Source of the DNA: Tichowtungia sp964398915
GTDB taxonomy: Bacteria > Verrucomicrobiota > Kiritimatiellia > Kiritimatiellales > Tichowtungiaceae
DNA: 64,000 bases
Assembly (NCBI GenBank): GCA_964398915.1
Contig: CAYNOR010000006.1
Location: 1 to 64,000, forward strand
Direction of reading: 5' to 3'
This document shows positions 19,083 through 27,480 of the stretch, in pieces. Made by a program: the position numbers and the translations under genes. The notes under the pieces are model-generated. The model made no database searches and had not been told where the DNA came from. It saw nothing but the letters and a program-made list of their open reading frames with translations. Each line of letters opens with the position of its first letter. Position 1 is the first letter of the stretch.

Positions 19083-20354
19083 CTATTCTTTTAGAAGCCT
19101 AACCCACGGAACAGTTTTTGAGGCTCCACTCACCGTAGTATAATTTTTTGAGCCAAGCAAAACGATGAACCCTTTTATCGCTTGCCCATCGACCATTTGG
19201 TCTGATGTTTCGTGGTCGACCATTAGAATAGAGCTTTCAGCAATTCGCATGCTTTTTGTCCCGAAATTAAAATCACCTACAGCATGTATCAGAAGCACCT
19301 TTTTGTCGCATTGCAAAACCTCCCAAGATACGCGACCCACATCCAGTTCAAAAAATTCACCGATTTGGCTATCGATTGATTTCCCATCTACTATTACCGA
19401 AGATAGAAAGGCAAATGCGGTTCTGCCCTTAAAACAGTAGGAAGAGTTGAAGCCCTTTGCCCAGCTGTCAATTCTAACAATTCTGTCCGCTTGTGCGTTC
19501 TTTCGGGCCTCCTCAGCAGCCAGAGCTACCTCAGTCTGTCTCTTTATTACAGCCTGTTCCTTTTCTTTTTCTTCAAGCCGCAGCTGTTCCCACTGCGCTT
19601 CTTTCGCTTTCCGTTCGTCATCTTTAATTTTTTGATCTTTAATTCGCGCGGCCTCTTCGTCTTTTCGTTTAATTTCCCACGCTTTTTCCCGCGCATCCTC
19701 TTCGTCTTTTTTTCTAATTTCCCATGCTTTTGCTCGCGCCTTTTCTTCTTGTAGTAGTTTAATTTCCCATGCTCTCCCCATCGCTTTTTGGGGGTCAAAT
19801 CCCTGTTCCTTCTTAACCAGCGGATTGAGGATTCCAGCGCGCTTTTTGAAGAAAGTCAGGTCTTCTTTGAAGTGGCGGGGGCCAATAGCCAGTTCGATGA
19901 ACGCATCATCTCCGACCATGTATAGGCTAAGTAGTTTACCATCCCGATTATCTCCATTTGGAGGATTAGATGAACAATCTTTCGCGAAGCAATACTCTGT
20001 GCGGCCTTGAATCAGGTCGTTCAGCGCGCCTCCGCCGGACGGATCTCCAAATCGAAGGATTTTGATGTCAGGGGCAAACGCTAATGTCTGCGCAATGCTG
20101 GTAAATTTTTCGATAGCTTTGTCTGGGGGGCAGACCCATACCGCCCCGTATAAATCTGTGTCAGCTTCAAAATATTTCGAGTAGTTGGTGGAGGCAGATT
20201 CCCAGCCTGACGCGCCAGCGATTGCTTCCGGTTTGAGCCGATTTTTGTTTTGTTGGTCGTAGAGGATGTCGTCTTCATAACTTTTGGTTACCTCTAGCAG
20301 CGTGCATCCGTTCAGTAAAAACACCCCGGCAATAATGATTAAAAACCGTCGCAT
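19083..20354 (-). CDS. Lipoprotein with charged coiled-coil repeats
   Basis: A 423-residue predicted lipoprotein: signal peptide with lipobox LLNGC at the end of the hydrophobic stretch, AAAGGAAC before the ATG at 20354. Residues about 205-310 are a highly charged coiled coil with an internal repeat of about 16 residues built on KAWEIKRKDEEDAR, repeated three to four times. The folded parts on either side are not recognised. It is AT-rich like the helicase gene 98 nt downstream on the same strand, and the pair may have arrived together. Function unknown. Confidence 0.8.
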   Translation of the reverse strand: MRRFLIIIAGVFLLNGCTLLEVTKSYEDDILYDQQNKNRLKPEAIAGASGWESASTNYSKYFEADTDLYGAVWVCPPDKAIEKFTSIAQTLAFAPDIKILRFGDPSGGGALNDLIQGRTEYCFAKDCSSNPPNGDNRDGKLLSLYMVGDDAFIELAIGPRHFKEDLTFFKKRAGILNPLVKKEQGFDPQKAMGRAWEIKLLQEEKARAKAWEIRKKDEEDAREKAWEIKRKDEEAARIKDQKIKDDERKAKEAQWEQLRLEEKEKEQAVIKRQTEVALAAEEARKNAQADRIVRIDSWAKGFNSSYCFKGRTAFAFLSSVIVDGKSIDSQIGEFFELDVGRVSWEVLQCDKKVLLIHAVGDFNFGTKSMRIAESSILMVDHETSDQMVDGQAIKGFIVLLGSKNYTTVSGASKTVPWVRLLKE

Positions 20355-20558
20355 TATAGTTCCTTTCGTTCGTGGACTAAGCATATTGGCTGTTTCTGAG
20401 CAGGGCTACTTCCTCATAACCTAAAATTTAAATGCCTGAGTGGGAAGCTAGACCTTACCGGCGGGCGATAAAAGTGGAAAGAGCAGTTTATTGTATAACC
20501 TTAGAATTCGGCATATTTATTGAAAAGCTAAGGAGTTGGCTTTCCCGTTGACCATCGG

Positions 20559-20592
20559 GAGGGGCACGGCTATGCTGTGCCCCTGTTTTTTG
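20559..20592 (+). terminator. Intrinsic terminator in the leader of the ppiD-like gene
   Basis: GGGGCAC pairs with GTGCCCC around a loop of about 9 nt, followed by a T-rich tail (GTTTTTT). It lies only 23 nt before the plus-strand start at 20615, with no plus-strand gene upstream for more than 4 kb. It therefore ends either a short leader or a small RNA. A possible -10, TATAAC, lies near 20497; AGGAGTTGG and a CCCG/CGGG mini-stem lie between. Confidence 0.7.
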
Positions 20593-20614
20593 TTGTAAAA
20601 CCAAGGGGTCTATT

Positions 20615-22267
20615 ATGGCTATGTTGATTACGCGCTTTCACAAACTGATTCAGTCCAAAGTGCTTTGGTACATCATTCTCGGGGTAATCGTTGTCTCGTT
20701 CGTCGGATTTTTTATGCCGACAAATAATGCGGGAGCCAAGGTTCGTGATGTTCCGCCCGTCGGTGAAGTGTTCGGCAAAAAGATATCACAGGATGAATAC
20801 CGTCTTGCTTATCAAAATACCTATCTCTGGTACATCCTCTCTTCAGGCCGGATGATTCCTATGACCGATGAGCTGACTGCGGAGCTTCGCAAGGAAGCCT
20901 GGCAGCGTGTTGCTATTTTGCGTAAAGCTCAGGCTGACAAGGTTCTGGTGGCTGACAATGAAGTGATACAACAATTGCAGTCTTTGCCTCTTTTCCATGC
21001 ACAGAACGGGGCTTTTGATAAAAATGTCTACAAGGCCGTTCTGAAGCAGCTTAATCTTACACCGCGTCAGGCCGAAGAACTTTTCCGTGAACAGATTGCC
21101 ATCTATAAACTCATGTACCGGCCAGCACAGGCTGCACTGATTTCGCCCTATGAGCTGACGAGGGCCTATCATCTTTATACGGACCGCTTCGTGCTCGACT
21201 ATGTTGTGGTGCCGCGCTCACAAGTTGAAAAAACCGTCACGGTTTCCAAGGAAGCCGCACAGGCTCTGTTTGCTCAGAATCCGGAAGCGTTTCGTATGCC
21301 AGCCAAGGTGCGCGTTTCTTACGTTGAATTTGCGGTCAGCAATTTCATGGCCAAAGCTGAAGTTCCGGAAGGGGCGGCTTTGCAGGTTTACAATCGGAAC
21401 ATTGAGAACTATCGCGTGGAAAACACGAATGAGAATGCGGCTGTGGAATATAAAGCCTTTGAAAAGGTAGAAGGCGAAATCACCAAACAGCTTAAGCAGG
21501 CAGCTGCCCGTAAACTGGCTGTGGAGAAGGCAACTGAGTTTGTCGTTGAGGTTTCACCTAAAGCCGAAGGCGGACAGCCTGACTTCCCCGGAGCGGCTGC
21601 AAAGGCCGGCCTGAAAATAAAAACCATGCCAGCTTTTAGCTCGAACGATGACCTTAAGGGGATCGACAACACGGCACCCTTCCGTCAGGCGGCGTTCAGT
21701 CTGGAGAATGACTCTTATACGTCCTTCAGCGATGCCATTATCGGTAAAGATACCGTTTACGTGCTTTCGCTGAATCAGAAGCTGCCATCCTTCCTCCCTG
21801 CATTTGATGCGGTCGAGAAACAAGTGATGGACGCGGCGCGCGAACAGGCCCTTGCCAGAGCGCTGGCTGAGCATGCTGTTGAAATCGAAACCAAGGTTAA
21901 AGCTTCGCTGGCTTCCGGTGCAGGATTTAAAGAGGCGGTCAAGCCGCTCGGATTAAAAGTGCAAACGACGTCCGAATTCGACTTGTCAACTGAACTCAAA
22001 GACAAATACGCCAGCACACTTACGGCAATTTGTCTTAACGTGCAAAAAGGGGAGCTCTGCAAACCTGCGCCGGTTGAAGGCGGCGTGCTTTTCGCCTTTG
22101 TAACGGAACGTAAAGCGACCGACGCAGTTTCCGGTCTGCCAGCCATTCGGCAGGAACTGGTTGACGGGCTATCCCGTAACCGCGCCCAGCGTTTGGCTTA
22201 TTCCTGGCAGACATCACTTCTAAGCGAAGGAAACTTCAAAGAGATACATCGTCAGCCCGCCGAATAA
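20615..22267 (+). CDS. PpiD/SurA_N-type membrane-anchored folding factor
   Basis: A 550-residue protein with one N-terminal membrane helix (residues about 17-36) and a periplasmic body, as in PpiD. The SurA_N-like helical region (about 55-185) includes GKKISQDEYRLAYQN and LTPRQAEELFREQIA. PpiD helps proteins leaving the Sec translocon fold. No canonical parvulin active site could be picked out in the middle portion, as in many PpiD homologues, so catalysis is doubtful. AAGGGG precedes the ATG. A terminator hairpin stands 23 nt upstream and a large inverted repeat ends the unit downstream. Confidence 0.82.
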   Translation: MAMLITRFHKLIQSKVLWYIILGVIVVSFVGFFMPTNNAGAKVRDVPPVGEVFGKKISQDEYRLAYQNTYLWYILSSGRMIPMTDELTAELRKEAWQRVAILRKAQADKVLVADNEVIQQLQSLPLFHAQNGAFDKNVYKAVLKQLNLTPRQAEELFREQIAIYKLMYRPAQAALISPYELTRAYHLYTDRFVLDYVVVPRSQVEKTVTVSKEAAQALFAQNPEAFRMPAKVRVSYVEFAVSNFMAKAEVPEGAALQVYNRNIENYRVENTNENAAVEYKAFEKVEGEITKQLKQAAARKLAVEKATEFVVEVSPKAEGGQPDFPGAAAKAGLKIKTMPAFSSNDDLKGIDNTAPFRQAAFSLENDSYTSFSDAIIGKDTVYVLSLNQKLPSFLPAFDAVEKQVMDAAREQALARALAEHAVEIETKVKASLASGAGFKEAVKPLGLKVQTTSEFDLSTELKDKYASTLTAICLNVQKGELCKPAPVEGGVLFAFVTERKATDAVSGLPAIRQELVDGLSRNRAQRLAYSWQTSLLSEGNFKEIHRQPAE

Positions 22268-22333
22268 CACAGTACGAGGCGCGGTGCTTCAGCGTCGATT
22301 TATATCAAAAATGCATGATACTCGGTTTGAAGA

Positions 22334-22385
22334 CAGGGCAGGCTGGAAGCCTGCGATACGTACCGCAGGCTTCCAGCCTGCCTTG
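22334..22385. repeat. Large perfect inverted repeat between convergent genes
   Basis: Two 19-bp arms (22337-22355 and 22364-22382) are perfect reverse complements around an 8-nt centre. CAG/TTG flanks extend pairing with one G-T. Each arm is itself built on AGGCTGGAAGCCT, so it is a palindrome within a palindrome. It lies between the convergent ppiD-like gene and the secreted-protein gene and may end both transcripts. Its style matches the inverted repeats found inside pabBC at 60169 and 60739. Confidence 0.95.
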
Positions 22386-22416
22386 ATAAAATACTGGATA
22401 TCATCCGCAAATGGTA

Positions 22417-23022
22417 TTAGCGGTCGTATTGAATGATCCATTCGGTTGAGGGAAGTTGCAATTGCACCTCGTGAGGAGTGGCAGAAAGTTCCCCCTTTTC
22501 TTCGGCAAGCCGGCCGCGGCAGATAATTTTATAAGCACGGCATCCTGCAAGGCCGGTGGCTTGGAGGAAATTTTCGGTTCGTATCATAATCGAAATAAGT
22601 CCTTGAAGCCGTCCGTTCGCGAGGATGGGATAACGTAAAGAGATTAAGCGCGGCTGGAAGAGGGTCCCGTGGTTTGGTTCGCTGAGTTGCGGGGCGGGTG
22701 CCGTGCGCATTAAATCCCAGAAATAATCAAGTTCTTTGACCTTTTTCAGATCATATCCGTTGGCAAGCGCGTGGATTTTGTAATAACTCTGATCAATTAC
22801 AAAGCCGGAAGTGATCAGCGTACCGCCGAAAAAGCCATCCACGGAGTCGGCTAGCGGTTTCATGACCTCGCGCAGTGTATCGTGCGTCGGGTTCTGTGCG
22901 GCGACTGTTTCGAGTTTTGCAAAGAGCCCGGTAAAATAGGTTTCCACTGCGAAGCCGATCGGGTCTTCAGCCTGTACGGCAAGCACAGCGAACAGCGTGA
23001 TCAGAATGATGAAACGTTTCAT
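22417..23022 (-). CDS. Secreted protein with Cache/PDC-like domain
   Basis: A 201-residue exported protein with a signal peptide (MKRFIILITLFAVLAVQA). The body resembles a small extracytoplasmic Cache/PDC-type sensor: an N-terminal helix, GGTLITSGFVIDQSYYKI, a DYFWDLMRTAPAPQLSEP-like segment, and strands ending in GLISIMIRTENFL. No membrane anchor or output domain follows. The ATG overlaps the methyltransferase stop (ATGA), so translation is coupled. A ligand-binding role is inferred only from fold resemblance. Confidence 0.65.
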   Translation of the reverse strand: MKRFIILITLFAVLAVQAEDPIGFAVETYFTGLFAKLETVAAQNPTHDTLREVMKPLADSVDGFFGGTLITSGFVIDQSYYKIHALANGYDLKKVKELDYFWDLMRTAPAPQLSEPNHGTLFQPRLISLRYPILANGRLQGLISIMIRTENFLQATGLAGCRAYKIICRGRLAEEKGELSATPHEVQLQLPSTEWIIQYDR

Positions 23023-23699
23023 AATGCCGTCTTTTGCAGTTCAAAAACGGTGATGTACCCGGAGTGGTGTGACACCGCTTTCCATTTAAACGGACTCGCA
23101 CTGAAGGCGTCGCGCAGTTTGCCGTCGATGTTCTCGGCAATTTCGTTCTGCTGAAAAAGCCAGTGGCCGGAGTGTGCGCAGAGGGACCCGAACCACGTTG
23201 TGGGGACGTCCACATCAACGATGATAAACCGTCCGCCGGGCTTCAGTACACGCGCTGTTTCAGTCAGTACCTTTTTTTTAAGGTCGAAATTAATGTGGTG
23301 GAAGAAGAAGGTGGAAACAGCGGAATCAAAGGTTGCGTCGGGGTGCGGCAGCTTTTCAGCTATAGCCGACTCAAAGCGGATATTTGGAATGTCAGCGGCC
23401 TTGCGTTGTGCGATTTCTATCATTTTTTCGGCGGCATCCAGACCGGTGCAGCAGGATTTCTGTTTATCTGTCAGTGCGGCGGCGATGTCCTGCGTCAGCG
23501 TTCCCGTGCCGCAGCCGAGATCGAGGATTTTTTCGTCGCCGCGCAGCGCGAGTTGCTGAATAACGATGCGGTGATAGCTCCGTTCAAGGCCGAGGGTCAT
23601 CAATGGCGCAAGGAAGTCGTAGACTTTAGCGGCATGGTCGAGCGTGACGCCGGCGGTCTGTTGCGCGGTGGCGGAACGCGGATGTTTTTTTTTATGCAT
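23019..23699 (-). CDS. Class I SAM-dependent methyltransferase (UbiE/MenG-like)
   Basis: A 226-residue methyltransferase with SAM motif I LDLGCGTGTLTQDIA, acidic motif TGLDAAEKM, ESAIAEKLPHPDATFDSAVS and post-motif ARVLKPGGRFIIVD. This is the UbiE/COQ5-like pattern that methylates quinones or other small molecules. Its 5' end overlaps the isoprenoid-synthase-like gene by 8 nt and its 3' end overlaps the secreted-protein gene. Pairing with an isoprenoid synthase suggests a prenylated substrate, but the product is unknown. Confidence 0.85.
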   Translation of the reverse strand: MHKKKHPRSATAQQTAGVTLDHAAKVYDFLAPLMTLGLERSYHRIVIQQLALRGDEKILDLGCGTGTLTQDIAAALTDKQKSCCTGLDAAEKMIEIAQRKAADIPNIRFESAIAEKLPHPDATFDSAVSTFFFHHINFDLKKKVLTETARVLKPGGRFIIVDVDVPTTWFGSLCAHSGHWLFQQNEIAENIDGKLRDAFSASPFKWKAVSHHSGYITVFELQKTAL

Positions 23700-24708
23700 A
23701 GTTCAAATCCTGCAGGTCGAGTAGGGCAAACATGGAATCAGCCATGTGTCCGGCCGTTTTCCTGCTGATACCGAGGCCCATGTCGCCCAGAGCTGTAAGT
23801 CCTTCCCGCATCATGCTGCATCCGAGCCGTGCGGCGGGCAGCGCGTACTGCGGAACTTCCAGATAGAGGCGGTCGGTGACGTTGAGTTTGCGGGTTTCCA
23901 GAGTTTGGAAAAAGTCCGGCTGATTTTCCCAAAGTCTGGAAAGCAGGTAGTTGTGGCGGCGTTCAACGCAGTCGCGGGCCATATCGCGGATATCGTCGAG
24001 GATTTGGCATCCAATACCGAACTTCATGAGCGCTTCTTTGAGTGCGGCGGCGCGTACCCGGTTGAGCTGAGGTTCTATGATTTCCGGTGCAAGGAAGGCC
24101 ACATTGAAGAGAATGCCGGTCTTATAACGGTGGATGACGGAAAGGACATGCTCGGACGACGGACGTTCAGTGACGCCCATTTCTTCACTGGCTTCCTGCG
24201 CCGCGCTCGGCAGAAGAATTTGTAGCGAGCGGTCGGAGAGTTCGCGTGCCTGCGCTGCATTCAACGCACCGGAGGCGAGACCTTCGGCTAGTAGTTGCTG
24301 GAAAATGCGGTCGGCGGTCATGATGGATACGACCTGTCGCATGACGCGTGATGAGCCGGGCATCTGGATCGGGATGACGACCTTATCTTCATCGTCGAGC
24401 AGGTTGTCGGCGCTGGTTACCCAGATGCGAAACAGGTGAATCAATTTGCCGTAAAAGAGACGGTGCTGCGGGGCGCAATCCATCAGGTGATACATGGATT
24501 GGAAGAGTGTGGAGAAAATATTTTTGCGCAGGCTGTAGAATGAATCGGGAATTGAATCCATTGAAACGGCATATTCGGCGGGTGTGCCGGGCGGAACCTG
24601 CAGTACCTTTCCCGCTATTTCGTAAATCGACTTGATGGCGATCTGCTGTTCGTCGAAGGATGCTTTAAAAACCTTGCCTGCGTTCCAAAAATCAGTCCAT
24701 GCATTCAT
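23692..24708 (-). CDS. Polyprenyl synthetase-like (class I isoprenoid) protein
   Basis: A 338-residue all-helical protein with two Asp-rich motifs typical of trans-isoprenoid synthases: DNLLDDED at 101-108 and QILDDIRDMARD in the second half. The first is closer to DxxxDDxD than to a strict DDxxD, so it may be a divergent member; chain length or head-to-head activity cannot be told. It leads a three-gene overlapping run with a methyltransferase and a secreted protein. Two imperfect copies of the TTCCAANNNTTGGAA palindrome lie in its 3' part (about 23896 and 23925). Confidence 0.75.
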   Translation of the reverse strand: MNAWTDFWNAGKVFKASFDEQQIAIKSIYEIAGKVLQVPPGTPAEYAVSMDSIPDSFYSLRKNIFSTLFQSMYHLMDCAPQHRLFYGKLIHLFRIWVTSADNLLDDEDKVVIPIQMPGSSRVMRQVVSIMTADRIFQQLLAEGLASGALNAAQARELSDRSLQILLPSAAQEASEEMGVTERPSSEHVLSVIHRYKTGILFNVAFLAPEIIEPQLNRVRAAALKEALMKFGIGCQILDDIRDMARDCVERRHNYLLSRLWENQPDFFQTLETRKLNVTDRLYLEVPQYALPAARLGCSMMREGLTALGDMGLGISRKTAGHMADSMFALLDLQDLNYA

Positions 24709-24810
24709 AAGATTGTTTCCTGAGCGATAAACTCACATATTGAGCTTAACCGCAAGCTTTCCGGTAAATTACCATTTGGTAATCGGACGATCAGCCTCTG
24801 CGGCGCCTTG

Positions 24811-25683
24811 TCAGTTGTAGAGTATCTGAATGGCGAGGCCCGCGATGGTGCTGATAAAAACAAGTAGCGCCACGATACGCAGGGTGTCCTTCAAATTATG
24901 GTTTTCTTTGAGCAAAACCAGCAGACCAAGTCCGCCGCTGCAGCACAGGCCGGATACAGTTGCCCCGTAGCCGAGTCCGCCTTTCAGGAATAATTCAGCG
25001 ATGGCCACCGATGTGGCGCAGTTGGGAATTAATCCAACCAGTGCGGCCAGAAACGGCTGGAGAAGTGAATGGCGCAGCAGAACGTGACCTAGATTTTCTT
25101 CGCCGACCAGAGCGATGAGTCCGTTGATGCTGAGTGTTACTATAAAGATGAAAACAAAAATTTTCGATGTGTGGATCAGCGGATGTTTAAGCAGCTGCCA
25201 CCGGTTAGGCCCGCCCGAAAGCTGGTGATTGCAGCAGCCCAGCTCGTGATGTTCGTCCGCGTGATCGTCACGGACGGGTTCGGCTGACTTGCGGCGTCGC
25301 GATATCAGGTCAATCAGATATCCGGCGGTTATGCCGATGATCAACTTGGTGACCAACAGCGTTACAACAATTCCGCTTCGGCCCGGTTGCGCCAGAATGA
25401 CCGGAATGGCTTCATCGGAGGTTGAGAGAATCACAGCCAGCAATGTACCTGTGGTAATCAGGCGGCGTGAATAAAAGGATGCGGCGACTACAGAAAAACC
25501 GCATTGCGGAACACAGCCGAAAAGAGCGCCCAGTGCCGGACCGGTTTGGGCGGATTTTTTCAGCTGGTGTTCGATGGCTTTTCCGAATTTCCGTTCAAAC
25601 CACTCCACGATAAAATAGACCAGTAGCAGGAATGGGATTATTCCGGCGCTATCGAATAAAGCATCAAGGACGAGTTCTTTCAT
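24811..25683 (-). CDS. Putative heavy-metal permease (ArsP_2/manganese-exporter-like)
   Basis: A 290-residue membrane protein with about eight to ten helices and two internally similar halves. Each half has a Cys and Pro/Gly-rich turn: LFGCVPQCGFSV and LIPNCATSVAI. A His/Cys-rich cytoplasmic loop (HADEHHELGCCNH) lies between them and could bind metal. This matches the ArsP_2 family of predicted 10-TM metal exporters. The start at 25683 is chosen by homology; a weak upstream start exists. The FeoC-like gene is divergent, 122 bp away. The metal handled is unknown. Confidence 0.75.
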   Translation of the reverse strand: MKELVLDALFDSAGIIPFLLLVYFIVEWFERKFGKAIEHQLKKSAQTGPALGALFGCVPQCGFSVVAASFYSRRLITTGTLLAVILSTSDEAIPVILAQPGRSGIVVTLLVTKLIIGITAGYLIDLISRRRKSAEPVRDDHADEHHELGCCNHQLSGGPNRWQLLKHPLIHTSKIFVFIFIVTLSINGLIALVGEENLGHVLLRHSLLQPFLAALVGLIPNCATSVAIAELFLKGGLGYGATVSGLCCSGGLGLLVLLKENHNLKDTLRIVALLVFISTIAGLAIQILYN

Positions 25684-25740
25684 ACGTGTTGTGATTTTAT
25701 AACAGCCCGTTTGCTTCGCGCAAAGTTCCAAACATCGGAA

Positions 25741-25761
25741 ATGGGGACTGGCCCCATTTTT
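25741..25761 (+). terminator. Terminator-like hairpin between divergent metal genes
   Basis: ATGGGG pairs with CCCCAT around ACTGG and is followed by a T-rich tail (TTTTTATTTT). A copy of the dispersed palindrome (TTCCAAACATCGGAA) lies directly upstream at 25726-25740. Both are between the permease and the FeoC-like gene, so the hairpin could attenuate the latter's leader or be a repeat-derived remnant. Confidence 0.55.
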
Positions 25762-25805
25762 ATTTTCAGGTTAGATTTTCCACTTTGACTGATTCAGGCC
25801 TGATT

Positions 25806-26033
25806 ATGCTGACAGAAATCATTAAACTGCTGAAAGAACGCGGGCCGATGTCGCTCGCGGAACTGGCACGCCATTTTCAAACGGAAGTCCCGGCCATGGA
25901 AGGCATGCTTGAAATGCTGGAGCGTAAAAGCCGTATCCGGCGTTTGGCAAACAAGTGTTCCGGTTGTAAAGGGTGTGCCGAAGTGAAGCCGGAAGACGCG
26001 GCGGTTTTCCAGGCAGCTGATAAAACGGGCTGA
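25806..26033 (+). CDS. FeoC-like winged-helix protein
   Basis: A 75-residue protein with an N-terminal winged helix (MLTEIIKLLKERGPMSLAEL) and a C-terminal cysteine cluster CSGCKGC (CxxCxxC). This is the layout of FeoC proteins, which accompany the FeoB ferrous transporter and may bind an Fe-S cluster. No feoA or feoB is present here, so it may instead sense iron for the neighbouring permease or the ORP-type operon converging on it. An in-frame start at 25785 is possible; neither start has a strong SD. Confidence 0.7.
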   Translation: MLTEIIKLLKERGPMSLAELARHFQTEVPAMEGMLEMLERKSRIRRLANKCSGCKGCAEVKPEDAAVFQAADKTG

Positions 26034-26088
26034 ATTTCCAGCCCTTGGAATCTGCCGGAAGCAGCCCAAGGGGTGGAAGGGGCCGATG

Positions 26089-26427
26089 TTAATGATCGCA
26101 GGCGTTTGTGCCGGACACCAGAGTTCCGGCCAGATAGGCTGCGGTCAATTCTTCCGGCGTAGCGGCAGGAGCGCCGACGACGACCGAAATATTCTGTTCC
26201 GCAAACAGCTGTTGCGCCCGCTGTCCCATGCCGCCGGCGATAATGACGGTTACCTTTTGTTCTCCCAGCCAGCGCGGCAGAACGCCCGGCTCGTGCGGCG
26301 GCGGGACGAGGTTTTCGCGAGCGGTGACTTTTTTCGTTGATGAGTCAACGGTCAACACAGCGAAGGTTTCGCAGTGGCCGAAGTGCATGCAGAGTTGTTG
26401 ATTGGCGACGGGTATGGCGATTTTCAT
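26089..26427 (-). CDS. NifX/ORP-type dinitrogenase iron-molybdenum cofactor family protein
   Basis: A 112-residue NifX/NafY-like domain (MKIAIPVANQQLCMHFGHCE, VIIAGGMGQRAQQLF, PEELTAAYLAGTL). Related proteins bind metal clusters; the Desulfovibrio orange protein binds a Mo-Cu-S cluster. Cys and His in the LCMHFGHC segment are candidate ligands. AAGGAG precedes the ATG, which overlaps the EFR1 gene's stop (ATGA). It is the last gene of the 16-gene operon. No nitrogenase genes are nearby, so a nitrogenase role is unlikely. Confidence 0.85.
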   Translation of the reverse strand: MKIAIPVANQQLCMHFGHCETFAVLTVDSSTKKVTARENLVPPPHEPGVLPRWLGEQKVTVIIAGGMGQRAQQLFAEQNISVVVGAPAATPEELTAAYLAGTLVSGTNACDH

Positions 26428-27224
26428 TCGGATTCTCCTTTTTGTGCAACGAACAGTTCCGGTTCTTTGCGGGTTTGACACGTTTTGTAAAGGCGTTCGG
26501 CAATTTCATGGATTTTGGGCAGGGTGATGGTTCGTGCACCGGTCGGGCAGTTTTTTACACAGGCGGTGCACCAGATGCATAAAGCCGGATCGGTTAGCGG
26601 CAATCCTTCGCTGATACGGATCGCATTCGCAGGACAGTGCGCGACACACTGTCCGCAACGGATGCAGGTTTCAGGATTGGAATCAGTCGCCGCGCCTGCC
26701 GGTTTCATTTCCGGTTTGTATGGCCGGTTTCCGGGAATTTTATTTATATCCAGAAGCGGCTTTCCGCTGATAAATTGACTGCCGAACTGTTCAGCCTGCC
26801 GGATATCTTTTTCGTCCGGTCGGTTGGCAGCAATCGGGAAATCGGCGGAAGAAAAAGAATGCTTTCCGACGAAAGCCGCCGCGCCAGTCACCTTGAACCC
26901 TTGCGCAGTACACAGGTCGCAAAGTTCCAGCAACGCATCGTCGTAAGCGCGGTTACCGTAAACAACTACCGCAATGGCGGGCGCTTCCGATCCCCTGACC
27001 GCAGCAAACCGTTCAACTGCAAGGCGGGGCAGTCTTCCGGCGTAAACCGGCATGCCGATCACAACCGGATCATCCACAGCGAAAAACAGATGTCCGTCGA
27101 TGGGTTCTTTCAGGTCGATCTCGAGGTCTGGGCCTTGTCCGGTTCCCCGGCAGACGGCTTGAACCACGGTGCGGGTTGTTCCAGTCGGTGAAAAGAAAAT
27201 AGAATACATCGGTTTATTGTTCAT
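26424..27224 (-). CDS. EFR1-family flavodoxin-ferredoxin protein
   Basis: A 266-residue electron carrier: an N-terminal flavodoxin-like domain with FMN phosphate loop FFSPTGTTRT, and a C-terminal 2[4Fe-4S] ferredoxin with CIRCGQCVAHCPANAI and CIWCTACVKNCPTGA. EFR1 proteins carry electrons in anaerobes. In this operon it could reduce the radical SAM enzyme or the Fe-S ATPases (inference). The start at 27224 follows the thioredoxin-fold gene's stop by 4 nt, and its own stop overlaps the NifX start. Confidence 0.9.
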   Translation of the reverse strand: MNNKPMYSIFFSPTGTTRTVVQAVCRGTGQGPDLEIDLKEPIDGHLFFAVDDPVVIGMPVYAGRLPRLAVERFAAVRGSEAPAIAVVVYGNRAYDDALLELCDLCTAQGFKVTGAAAFVGKHSFSSADFPIAANRPDEKDIRQAEQFGSQFISGKPLLDINKIPGNRPYKPEMKPAGAATDSNPETCIRCGQCVAHCPANAIRISEGLPLTDPALCIWCTACVKNCPTGARTITLPKIHEIAERLYKTCQTRKEPELFVAQKGESE

Positions 27225-27228
27225 CGTT

Positions 27229-27480
27229 CTATTCCCATTCTTTCGCCTCAATGGCAATCAGGCAGTCGGCTCCGGTCCAGACGAGATCGCAGTTGGGAAC
27301 AACCATTACCGGGGCCTGCCGGATCTGGCGGTGGTCAAGTTTCCGGGCGGTGACTTCTTTGATCAGGTCGTCCATATGTTCCTCTGCGGACAGAATCTGA
27401 TGAGGAATCGGTTTTAATGCAGCTTTAACCTGTTCGCAGATCGGGCAGTTCTTACTTGTATACAATTTAATCCTGTTCAT
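27229..27480 (-). CDS. Glutaredoxin/thioredoxin-fold small protein
   Basis: An 83-residue thioredoxin-fold protein starting KLYTSKNCPICEQVKAAL, with a CPIC redox motif, and the cis-Pro strand APVMVVPN. It could reduce disulfides or deliver thiols to its operon partners. The ATG overlaps the radical SAM gene's stop (ATGA). Confidence 0.8.
   Translation of the reverse strand: MNRIKLYTSKNCPICEQVKAALKPIPHQILSAEEHMDDLIKEVTARKLDHRQIRQAPVMVVPNCDLVWTGADCLIAIEAKEWE

Noticed and set aside
24768..24783. ATTACC/GGTAAT dyad downstream of the permease gene
   Set aside because: Short, AT-rich, no T tail, and no second copy was found; too weak to call a terminator or operator.
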